Assembly (NCBI GenBank): GCA_963969595.1
Contig: OZ018415.1
Coordinates: forward strand, 11,160,001-11,224,000
DNA: 64,000 nucleotides
Origin: Neckera pumila
Taxonomy: Eukaryota > Streptophyta > Bryopsida > Hypnales > Neckeraceae
Direction of reading: 5' to 3'
In this document: positions 37,098-48,500 of the stretch, piece after piece
Layout of the letters: each line of letters opens with the position of its first letter
Position numbering within the stretch: the first letter of the stretch is position 1
The notes under the pieces: model-generated
The model's input: only the letters and a program-made list of their open reading frames with translations
Told to the model about the DNA's origin: nothing
Database searches by the model: none
Position numbers and translations under genes: made by a program

Positions 37098-38017
37098 CCT
37101 TAACCCCTGAAGGACCATTGTCTATTCGAGGGACAAATGGGAATTCTAGATAGGTACCTACGGGCTAAAATTTTGTCTTAATTTTTTGAATTTTTTTTTT
37201 ATGTACAAAAATTGATTAGCTTTGTGGAAACATTGTTTTTTTTAATTGGTGCCTGGAAACAAAATTTCTACTCCAAACCACTCAGAATTTGGAAGGGGGA
37301 AGGGGAGAGGGGGCAACAAAAAAGAATTTCAAAGTTTTTTTTCTCATAGATTATATTTTTGTCTACATGGAAATCTTTGATTCTTTCCATTCGGATTTGT
37401 TATGAGAAAGTTATGGACAACCTTGTCTTTTGGGTAATTAGAGCATCTTCATAAAAAAATAACTTGTAGGATTCAATTTTGAATGCAGTTTTTTACAATT
37501 TTTCAAAAAAAACACTTCCAAATGGCTTAGTTTTCTTGCTAAAACAATCTCACCATTGAGATTAGTACATTTTAATTCCATTTTAGAAATATTAATAATT
37601 TAGATCTTCCTCCTATCTTATGCCTACTTCTACTTAACAATTTTTTGTAGTATGAAAATTAAATTTTTTTGAGTTATAATTTTTTCTTGGACTCCCAACT
37701 CAATTCTCCACCACATGGATTTAAAGCTTGAAACTCTGTGGTGCAAAGATTGAAGTTAAGAAGGTTAAATGTCAAATAATCTAGTTCCGCAATGTTCTGA
37801 AAAGTTGTTTTTTTTCACTTTAAACGCAGATATCTTGCAATCTGTGCGGTTAAAAATTTTGAATTTTTTTCACACATTCTTATACTATTTAGGTGTAAAA
37901 TCACATAGTTAGATGTGCAAAAAAAATAGTTTTCAAATTTTCTTACTCTTTGCTAAAGAAATGGCAATTTTTAGGGATTTTTGGCAGAAAAAAGGCCATG
38001 ATCTTTTAGAGGTTAAA
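37098..38017. mobile_element. TTAACCCCTAAAGG-family element, copy D (inverted)
   Basis: CCTTAACCCCTGAAGGACC at the left and TCTTTTAGAGGTTAAAA at the right are inverted. The reverse complement of about 37,770-37,990 aligns with the start of copies A and B (GATTGCAAGATAT, ATGTGTGAAAAAA/GATGTGGAAAAAA), so this copy is in the opposite orientation. Confidence 0.6.
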
Positions 38018-39200
38018 AATGCCCAATAATTTTTACTTTTCAGTACTTGAATGCCTGTGGTTTGAAAAGGGCTTTAAACCTCAAAGTTTCAGGATGATAG
38101 AAGGACGCCGAACTCTACATACATCTCAAAATGGATTAAAATAACGTCATTTTCTATTGTAATTTTGAACATTTTGTCGAATACGAAGATAGTTTTGGAA
38201 CATGGAAGTCGTTCTTTGCCCACTTTCAAGTCATGGTTGCCTCTAAATTGAATGTACGCACTTGCAAGGCTAAAAGGCTATTAGCTATCTGCAGTATAAT
38301 ACAAGAAGATAATATGTTTTTCTATTTTCAAGTTTAGAGAATTCAACAAATAATTATATAAAGAATGAAGGAAAAATCACAACTTTAATTTCTAATGGTT
38401 TAAAATCTTTGAATGGTTTTGAAGGATTTGGGACTAGTTTATTTGATGTCAAAGTTTATGCTAATTTTTTACGATTTCTTTGAATGCAAAGGGTTGTATT
38501 TGTTTTCATGGATTGTAATTTTTATTTCAATTAGTAATCGGAAGAAACTGTTATGACCACCTAAGTACAAAATTTTCAAGTCCAACAAAAAAAACAATGA
38601 ATTGATTTTTCTTTAATTTATCTTTTCTCATAGAATATACTTATGTCTACATGAAAAGCTTTCAATTATTTCATTTGGATTAGTGATGCAAGGACATTAT
38701 AAAGAATTATGTTTTGCAAACAATTAAGGCATTTTTTTTCAACAACAATATACAAGATTTGTTTTTTAATTCAATTTTTTCAATTTTTTAGAATAAAAAG
38801 GTCTGTAGGATGTAGACCACATGCTTAAACAATCTCACCATTAGAATTGACATGTTTCTCTTATATTTTGAAATTATTAAGGATTTAGTTTTTCTTCCAT
38901 CTTATACCTGGACTTTCACCTAATAATATTTTCAAGAATAAAAATTAATATATTTTGTTTTTTCAATTCAATTTTTTAGATTTTTAAATCAATTCAAAAC
39001 ATTAAAATCTCAAAATTCTATAGTATAAAGATTTTAAACAATTATTTATCTTAAAAGCCTCTACATTAAAGTTGGTAAAATATTTCTGATGTATTCTTGT
39101 ATAAGTTAATAGAAGAAAGGATATTTTAAAATATGCAAAAAAATGTTCTTTCAGTCATAGTTTCTGGTACTAAGAATGACAATATTGGAAGGTTTTTTGA
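37330..39200. repeat. Diverged direct duplication within the desert
   Basis: About 37,330-37,640 resembles 38,620-38,930: TTTTCTCATAGA-TATA, TGTCTACATG, AAACAATCTCACCATT, TTTAG..TTCCTCC/TTCTTCCATCTTAT and CTTTCACCTAATAA/CTTCTACTTAACAA. This could be a second truncated member of the copy D family. Boundaries are approximate. Confidence 0.5.
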
Positions 39201-40716
39201 TAAAACAAAGCCTTGATCTTAGTTTTAGGAATCAGACCTTGGAAATCTAATAAACCATTTGTGTTTGCATTTTTCATTCCATGGGGTGTCTTAGAATCAA
39301 ATCAAATATTGTTTTTTGACATGATTTTTTTTATTTGTTCTTCAAATTATCTTTTATTGAAAACAAAACATTGATTTGAATAATATCTTAATGTAGTGCG
39401 AATTTTCTAAGTCATGCACTCAATATATATAGTGCATGTTGCTTCCATCTAAAAGATTCCTCCACCTATAATCCACAATGAGGAATTACATTTTTATTTA
39501 GACCATATATAACATTGATAGCTAGACCAAATGTTTGTAGAATATTGATAAATTTGCCATTTTTATTGGCCCAATTCAAATACTCGACAAAAAGCCGTGA
39601 CTTAGGGATGAATACAAGAAAAATGAGTTCTGGAGGTTGATTTTTATATTTGTAAATTTTTAAAATGTATATATCATGTATTAGATTTGTAAATTTTTAA
39701 TACAATTAAATTTCAATTTGGTCATTCTATATTTGAAAATATTATTGTAGGCTCTCAATTTTGAACTACAAAACATTCATTTTTGTAACTTTTATAACTT
39801 TTACGTGGAACAAAATTTGGAGTAGATAAGCTTCTTTTTGTTCACTATGCCAAACAAAAAAACTATTTTAAATGTCAAAATACAGTTTTAATTGTAAAAC
39901 ATCAAAAGTCCTAATACACAAAATATAATATATCAGTTGCTTTGAAAATCCCCTTATAAAATTAGAAAATAACTAGCATGATTTGAATAGAAGTGAATAA
40001 TTTGATTTAAAATTAGCAAGTTTGTACACAATGAAGGGATGGAAATCTAATCTATATTTTTTAGTCCTTTGAGGTTACTTTAAGGTCATCCATTCTTCAA
40101 TCTCTTACTACATGAAGGCTCATAGTACAATGCTAAGACGATTGTAGGGACAATTGTTTTGTGCCCAATGTATGACTTCATAGATGCTTATAAGATACAA
40201 TAAAAAAACTCGTCCCAATCTTTTCTGCCATGAGGGGTGCTGCAGAGCATTTGCAATAGATAGAGGTGGCAATTCCATGATTGTAACATTCACTATAAGA
40301 AACCTATATTTTTTGGGATGTTTTCACTATTTTTTGGAACGCATTTTTGTAGACATTAAATAAAACAACCCATGTTTTTATGTCAACAATGATGTTCAAT
40401 AAAACATCTTGAGTATCTTTAAAAACTTTTAGTGGGAGCTAAAGGGAATATTTGAAATACATCCAAATATATTAAATATGCAATTTTTGTCTATTCTTTA
40501 GCAATGTGACTAGCATAGGCACTTGGTGTCTCATGATTTTAGTTTCAAGTTTTAAATTTGTTTATATTGGAATGGGAAGAAAATAGAAACTTGCTAAAAT
40601 GAAGATCACTTGTCTAAAACTCTTACCAAATTCTTATTTGTTTTGCTCCCAAGTTCCAAGTCAACATTTCTTTTTCTACTATAGAAGTGGCAATGTCTGA
40701 GATAGAACAACCCATT

Positions 40717-40932
40717 ATGGACAAAAGATCCATTCTAGAAACCTAGGGAATAGACTCCATCACAATTTATTTATTTTAGTTTTTTTCCAATAAATGAGAT
40801 TTGGACTACAATCAATCTTTATGGACAAAAGATCCATTCTCAATACCTAAAGAATAGACCCATCACAATTTTTTAAAATTTTTTAAAATTTATTTTCCAA
40901 TAAATGAGGTTTGAACTACAATCAATGTTTTA
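40717..40932. repeat. Tandem duplication, unit about 104 bp
   Basis: ATGGACAAAAGATCCATTCT starts at 40717 and again at 40821. Both copies continue through AATAGAC, CATCACAATTT, TTCCAATAAATGAG and ACTACAATCAAT. Copies differ by substitutions and small indels. Confidence 0.8.
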
Positions 40933-42480
40933 GGTAATGGTAATGGATTGGTTAGTGATTACAATAGGAACCTCCACCTTTTCAATGAAAATCCATTGTA
41001 AGAAGTGACATTTTAGGCCTTCATGTCTTGGCCACGTTAAAAAATATTGTGAATCCTTTAGGTGAGTAAAATGACCATTATGGATACACTTTTTTGTTGA
41101 TTTTGGAAGTAATCTAATCTAGAGACTCTTTCAGACCTGGATGGGCAAAACACTTCAAGAAAAACATAATTTCAATTGTTAAGGTATCACCTTTTCTCGC
41201 ATTTGTCTTCATGTGGGAAGAAAAATGAGAAAATTTCAACAAGGGCATGAGTGCAAACTCCTAAGTATTCCCATCTACAATTGCCAAAGGGACGAGAGAA
41301 TGAGCCATCCTATCTGAATCCTATCAAAGGCTTGAACCGTGTGGTTGACATTGCAATTCTGAAACTTTTGGCTGATCCTCCTGCTACCCCTACTACTTCC
41401 CTTGCCCAGAGTAGCTTAAGCTTAAGGTAAGCTTAGCTTAGCTTAGAGTGAGCGTCGACAGCCCTAAACCTGACCTCCGGCTCTCCGATCTCTGCCAAGT
41501 GGCGATGTCGACGAAAAACACAGGGTCCCATGCCTCTCGAAGTCTCAGCTTACAGGACCGTCCGAAAGCAAAGCGAGCCCAGCATTGGAGCGGCAAGACG
41601 GAGCTAAGGAATCGGAAAAGATTCATCCATCGGAGGAACCGAATTGCATCCGACTGATCGAGGGAGCGTTGCGGAGCCAGGATCCGTGGGATGGAGCCCC
41701 AAGTGTCGCCCCGCAATCCGTCGCTCTCCCTCTTCCCGTCGTTGCTGGCGCCATTTGGCCTCCGGCGTCACCTCAGGGCCCAATCCTGAACTCAGATTCC
41801 TTTGGCAGTAGTGGTGCTCGCAATTCCCTGTCGTGGCGACGTCCTCGGACTTCTTCGACTGATCTTCAAGGGCACGAGGATGACATGGAAGGTTTGCTGC
41901 TTGGTATTCACTCTGCATTTCCAGCGCTCGTAGTAGTAGTGGTGGTGGTTTCGAATTCGGAGAGTCGCGGGCAGGGTTGGTTGCGTTTTGGTGTTCTTGA
42001 GCTAAAATATTGTGCCAATGCCTGGGCGTGGCGTCGTTTCTCGAGTTTTGAGTTTTTTGCTGGATTGGGGGTCTCTCCATGGAAATGGTGTTGGTCACTC
42101 GATGAGTGGTTTGCCAACGGGAATGGGACTGGATTGTTTTGGGAATGGGCGGATGGTTTCGCAATTTGAGTCGGTGAATGTTTTTTTTCCTTTCGCTTTC
42201 TCGGTGAGCTTGTTTGTGACGTTTGCGGTGGTGCTGTGTAGCGAGGGTAGGGTTTGGGATTTAAGGTTTGGGGTTTAGGTGAGGAGTAGATATTCGAAAT
42301 CTGAATATCAGTCTGTCGGCGTGGGTGATTTCGTGTGTGGATGAAGAAGCTGGTGGGTTGGCGTTGATTATTGGATGATTTAATGCGTTTCAAATTGTGA
42401 TGGAGAGAACGTTTCGTATTGAATGGCTAGGACCTTGGTTTGGGTTTAATGATGCAGGCGCGGTGAGAGAAGGAATTATA

Positions 42481-42522
42481 ATGGTGATGCCGAGGACTTG
42501 TGGAGCTTGTTGGAGGCCGTGA
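42481..42522 (+). promoter_or_regulatory. Possible uORF 15 bases ahead of the VPS13-like start
   Basis: An ATG at 42481 opens a 13-codon frame ending in TGA at 42522. The main ATG is at 42538. If this stretch is in the mature leader, reinitiation would be needed to translate the large protein. Confidence 0.35.
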
Positions 42523-42537
42523 CGAGAGGCTGCTGCT

Positions 42538-45500
42538 ATGGGTTTGCTTAATCGACTTGAGCGGGAGGTGGTGAAGAGATTGAAACCATGGCTTGCACCT
42601 GGCCACGATGCGGATCTCAAAGTCTCACCCTCCGCCAGCCAATTGCTCTTGCAGCTTCGCGACATCAGTCTAGACGTGGCCGCTCTCAACGAAGCGGCCA
42701 TGTCCACGTCGTCCTTGCTGATTCACGAGGTCGTGGTAGAAGAGGCGGATCTCAAGCTGTCTCTTCTGAGCTTTCCTGTTGTGACAGTCGTCTTGCGTGG
42801 TGTTCATGTTGTGATGAAGCCCAGGTTCCTCTCTCTTCGCCTTCTCCTGTCTTAAAGGTCCGTGAACTATGAAAGGCATGCAGTTGTGTCTGTGATGGAG
42901 TACTGCTATTCAGTATCTTCAATGCTGTATCTTTAATTACCGGGAAGCGCAATAGTTTGTCTCCCGGTTCATATATCAGTCCATATTAACACTCAGAACA
43001 TGGTACTCTAGCTCAGAGATTGTAATTCACCGACTCTGAAGTAAGATTTTACTTGGAAATGTGACCTTCATTCATGTGCTTATAGGGCTGCAAGTGGACC
43101 TCATGCATCTTCCAATCAAATGGCGAAGGGTCGGAAAACTGAAGCGGTTCGTGAGGTAGGTTTTAGTCAAGAGTTGGTGTAGGAATTCAGGTTTGGAAGT
43201 AGTAGCCCATCCTAGGTTTGAATTTTTCCTCTGCAGGAGCTTATTTTCGATACTTACAGTTTACGGGCATTAATTGGGGGGCACAGGATTCTACGAAACC
43301 AACAGGCGAAGCGAAACAGCGGAAAGGGGCTTCTGCTTCAAGTTTTATTGTAAACTCTTTGACAAATTTCGCTCTGTCCTCCCTCAGGGTTGAAATCCAT
43401 GATTGCTCAGTAAATTTTGTTTCTTACTCCTTGAAACCTTGGAGTTACGTCTGCTCTGCATCGTTGGAGTCCTTCATTTTGGAAGAAGGATCCGCTGGTG
43501 GTGATAAAACTGCGGATGGGCTATTTCGAGCTTCCGTCGACGCTGTGCGTAGTAGGTGGGAGCAAAAAGTCGGCTCAGTGAAGAAAATGTGCATTTTCCA
43601 AGGCCTGGCGTTGAATCTTGAAACTGTGTCCAACCAATCAAAGGATCGTACGATGGACTCGAGAGAAAGCGCCGGAAGTTTTGATAGGCGTCATAGATAC
43701 TCCAGCATCAGTAAAGGAAGGCAGAACAGGCGAAGTGCAGTGCAGGGTGACGTTAGTGAGAAGCGGGACCAATTACTGCTATTTGAGGTTGTCTCCATGG
43801 GTGTTCGATTACAAGGAGTAGATTTTTTAGGTTTAGTGGTGGAAGTTCCGGAAGTGTTTCTTGGATTGGACTCTAGGGAACTCGACGTGCTTATGGTACT
43901 TGCTGCTCAAGCAAATGGTGCTGGGGTACGGGAGACAGACAAGACTCTAGACATGGCATTGTTCAAAGTTAGAAGAAGCCGGTTAGAATCCGCTCGAACT
44001 GGGTTGTCATACAGTGAGTTCAGCTCAGATTTAGACACCGAATCGAATAGGTTAGCGGAGATAGTTGATTCTGGTGATAAATATAGAAGTGTTAAGGGAT
44101 CGCATCAGAAAGGATTTGGTGCTGATGGGGAGCCAGAAGTTGTCCGAGTGCCTGCCCATCGTGTTTTCCATGTGCTGGCATGGCGGTTGTGGGTGCACAA
44201 TTTATCTGAGGTGATTGGTTTTGCGATCCAGATTATTTTTGTCATCTTGCTCTTACTTCGTTCTATTCCTGCGCTCTTGAAAGAGGCTTGGCAGTTGACT
44301 ACTGGCACAAAACGTAGTGTATCTGATCTACCAGAAGAAAAGCGAAGCATTTCAGAAGAGCGAGGAGAGAATCCAACCACTGCTACCTCAGATGACAATT
44401 CTGAGAGTTCTCTCTTTAAGGAGGTCTCCAACCGTGGGCCGACTTTTGAAATTTATTTTAGTAGAGGGTTATTCACATTAGTTGCTGCCGCAGATAATGA
44501 TACAGATCAGGCTGCTGAAGACAGCAGTAAATCGGGAGAAACGCTGGATGTAAGAGGAGTACCTCTGCCTGGAGTACATATGACACTCGAAAGGGTTTCA
44601 TTTGAGTACGGTTTAGATCATATTGGAAGTGGGGGCCGATTTGGAGTTGGTCATTGGCAGGTTGATCTTATCTCTGCAGTTGCTTCTCAGTCGCTGCATG
44701 AGGACATGCTGACTTTGCGGCACGGTAGATGGAAGAAAAAGGCTTCGGATACTCTGCAATTACTTAGAAGCAGGCCGTATAAAGCCCCAATGAAGACGAT
44801 CGACAGATTGAAAGATCTGCAGGACACTGGAGACGTGCCTCAGACGGCCTCAGCTCGTAAGAGACATTGTGTTTGGCAGGACAACGTCGCTAACGCTTGG
44901 GGTCACCATGAATGGAAGTGTCCAGCGAATTTGAAAGGGGACGGAAGTGACGTGGCTAGTCCTTCCTTCAAAGGAGATGCCTCCAGGGCATTCTTGATCG
45001 TAGAATTTGGAACTGCTGATGCTGACAACGACGGTGTGAAGGTATTAGGAGGTTTGATGACGTGTGCTTTGAGCATGGGTTGCTTAGACTTTTACAGCGA
45101 CAGCACTACAAGCTATCGGATCAGGCCACTGATAGAACAACTATCGACATCAAAGACTTCTGCCCAAAATGCGGAGCCTGACAAGGCTCCTGCTGATCCA
45201 AAAGAATTTGAGATTTCTTATGAAGAAAAGATGCTGAATTACCTAAATCTTTGTAGGCACTACGTTGGGCTTACTGTTCCAAAGAGTCGGGTTGAGCTTT
45301 CTGTTGTGATTGAAAGCTCAAAGTTCACATTTGCAGCAACTATGGGGCAGTTTGAGAATGACCACCATGCGAAGCTATCAGAGAATGATGGGACTACTCA
45401 CGCTAGTCGAGGTTCATCTCTTGTCGTTGAGATTGGTTCATTTCAGTTACTGACATGGCCTGCCAGCAGTAAGGAATCTCTATTAGAACTTGAGGCCAGA

Positions 45501-48500
45501 GTACCCGTAAAGGACGCGGCACCGTTAGGATGGTGGGATGACTGTGTTGACGAGAGGTTGTGGCTGATGAGACCTCCTACACCAAGTTTTCCAGAAGACA
45601 CCTTGGGTTCCGAAGAAGAGCAAGTCGGAAACAACGTGTACTTTGCTCTTGAGAATGCTGGTGTGATGCTTCGGACGGATCGCAATAGACAATCCATTGT
45701 GCCGGTTCTGGGGCCTATTTCTTGTGTTATGCAGTCATCATTTTGCAGGTACCTATTTCTATTTACCTTTGAATTATTCTGCTTGAACCTGCGAGGCTTT
45801 AGACTCTTCTAATAACATTTATACAAATTCGTTTAAAGTATCTGTCTACTACGCCTCCTTTGCGAGCTCCTTTGATATTACTCGTCTATGTTGACGAGGA
45901 GGGATGTTATTTTTCTGCACTGAATCCGTCTCATCCGTTTTCGTCAGTAAGATTTTGTTGCACTTTGAGAATTTGACCAAAATTGCTTATCATTTGGTCT
46001 CTTTTCATTCACAAGCTAATGGATCTATTGTCGTATGCTAATTGCGCGATGCTGTGGCTTTGATGGGTAGGGATGATTTGTTCTCACAGAAAGGAGTCAT
46101 CAAGTCCGCTTCAGTGTCACTGGAGGGGAAGTTGGCACCATTTGCACTTCACCTTTACTTGGCGGAGATGGCAATATTTCAAGAGGTATTTTCCTTGTAT
46201 TACCTATCGAAATGCCATTTAATACTTAGCATGACATGTCAGCGGGACTTCGTATTCCAGATTTGATCTCATGCAATAGTTTGACCCATTGAAATTGGTT
46301 GATACGTGGGTGAAACTGAGCAGATCATTGACTTCGGTAATGCTCTTATGGAGGGGTTTGGGTCATCTGATGTTGGGGATGAAGATGTGCCCGACATTAA
46401 CGGGACCTCCTCAGTGGAATTTTTAAGCAATACTTCGACTGGACGGCAGACAACCGATGCGAATGTTACTGCAGATGTTCCTCCCAAGATCTTGTTCGTT
46501 TTGTTTCTAAGGCTTCAGTTAGAAGCTTTTCAGGTTGTTCTAGGCGATCGTAGAATTGGTGAAGGCATCGAGGGACAGAAGAGCACTGTGGATAGCCGTG
46601 TGAGATCTTCGCGTGGGCGACAAGCCCAAAATCAAGGTGATAGTCACGTTGTTGATACAGCTCGCTTTCCAGGCCAAGGGAGATATTGCTACTTCGCAAC
46701 CCTCCCAATTTCACTTGACATGTCATTGGGTGATGGATATGAAACTAAGCTTTCGCTTGATCTAAATGGAGCTCACATGGGTGTCATTCGAAAGCAGCAT
46801 CAGAAGGCGGAACAAGAGCAGTCCTTATACCAGAGTCTTCTAGATGGAACTGTACTTGATGTTATAAAATTATTCCAGATAGCTGTGACTGGGTTTGCTT
46901 TGGAACGTTCTAAGATAACCATTTGTGGGCCAAGACTCATTGGACAAGTGGAGAGACAGTCAAGCATGGATCTTGGGCGTGCTGATGCTGAAACTCAATT
47001 GGTTAGTTTAACGAGATCCTCGTTTATTTTTTGTTTGCTTTACATGTATTTTCAACTATGAAGCTTTCGGCAAGTCATGATTGTCGCCGGAAGGAAATTT
47101 TAAATTATGCATGCGTGTGATATTCTGCCGCTACTTATCTGTTCGAGATGGTACTAATCCATGAAGGTGAACCCAGCAGTTATCGTCTGTGTCTTTCTGA
47201 CTGCTACGAGTATTTTTTAATTTGGTTGGGAGCTATTGTTTGTGCCGTGCCATTTACTCGACGAGCCATATATTTTCTGTAGGATACCTCATTATCTTTT
47301 CCTGATGGAATGATAACCTCTAGTGGAAAAGATCCAGCCTTCCACGAACAAATGCCAGAGCATGGACGCAGTAGTAATGGATTCCTTCCCCTTGACGAGG
47401 AGCGAGATATTGAATTAGCAGGTCAGATGTGAACTAGCTCATGGATATCCGTACTGTCTGGGTGTTATCTATTAGTAGGTCTCTGCTATGAGTGGATTTT
47501 CAAGTTTTCTTTTGCATCGTTTTAGCTTGAATATAGTTAAATTCCATTTTTATTACATTTCACAATAGTCTAGGTTAGGTGTTGATCATGCTCAAGGTTA
47601 CCTAAAATGGCATTTTCTTTCTCTTTCAGGACATGATCAAATTGATGAGCTGTATTGGCTGGCTGTGAACGTGGATATTGGAAGTATCACAGTCACTGAT
47701 GATTTGAGGGAAGCTCTAATTGATAAGATCATGCTTCTTGTTTCTGGAAGCAGTACACTCCACATTGAGCTTAAGGTTGGCAAGGACTCCGAAAATGCCA
47801 CCATGGATGTTGAGGCAAGTTGAATCTCCTTGTTTAGGGTTATGTATCTTCAGTCTTCTCGACAAATTCCATTGTTCTCAAGTATCACTTTTTTTCTCAT
47901 TGCACCTTTTCTTTCCTGAGACGCAATGATTCGATGCGTCCAGAAGCATCTCTTATATCGTAAAATTTGATTGACTGAAGCTTTACTGATGAAGATCATC
48001 AGCTAAGGCAAACATGGTCACTAGTCTTCTCGTGGATTTCATTTACCCATATCTAACAAGATCTTGTATGTCGGTGATGCCAATGAGCAGGGAGGGTTGG
48101 CAATCATTCAAACAGCTGCTCTACACAGTCTTTTCGAATATGTTAACGATCACGTGAAATTGCTTAGTGAGACAGCAAGTTCATCCCATTCCAGTACTCG
48201 GGAATTTTCTGAGAAAGTCTCGCTTCAGAGTTCTAAGAACGCAGACGGTCCAACTTCCTTGCTGAAGAGTACTGGACGGTCAGTGTCACTGCCACCATGG
48301 GCTGGAACTAAGAACTCCACAAGGATGCGACGAATGGCTTCCGCTCCTCGACGTTTACAAGCTGCTACCGAACTTATGCCTGAATTGGTGCCTAAGAAAG
48401 GTTATGACGGTAACTTGAGTGCAAATCTCGTTGGTTTGTCTCTTGTCCTTGTCGAACGTGGATCGACTACTTTGGGTACGTGAACGCAACTACTCGGTTT

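Larger units (their letters stand above)
35312..42537. other. Divergent intergenic desert with two leaders
   Basis: The TRM8 upstream region (about 35,312-36,100) carries two telo-box motifs. From 36,100 to 41,400 the DNA is AT-rich and repeat-derived: a fold-back element, copy D with a diverged duplicate to its right, and a 104-bp tandem duplication. From about 41,430 it becomes GC-rich and is probably the promoter and 5' leader of the VPS13-like gene. That part has long open frames on both strands but none resembling a known family. Confidence 0.55.

Noticed and set aside
41448..42169. Overlapping plus- and minus-strand open frames of up to about 190 codons
   Set aside because: GC-rich DNA with few stops immediately upstream of the VPS13-like gene; the peptides are low-complexity and match no family. 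Treated as promoter or leader.
42246..42280. TTTAGGG-like degenerate repeats suggesting an interstitial telomere
   Set aside because: Only a few imperfect units (AGGGTTTGGG, GGTTTGGGGTTTAGG); more likely a telo-box-like leader motif than a telomeric array.
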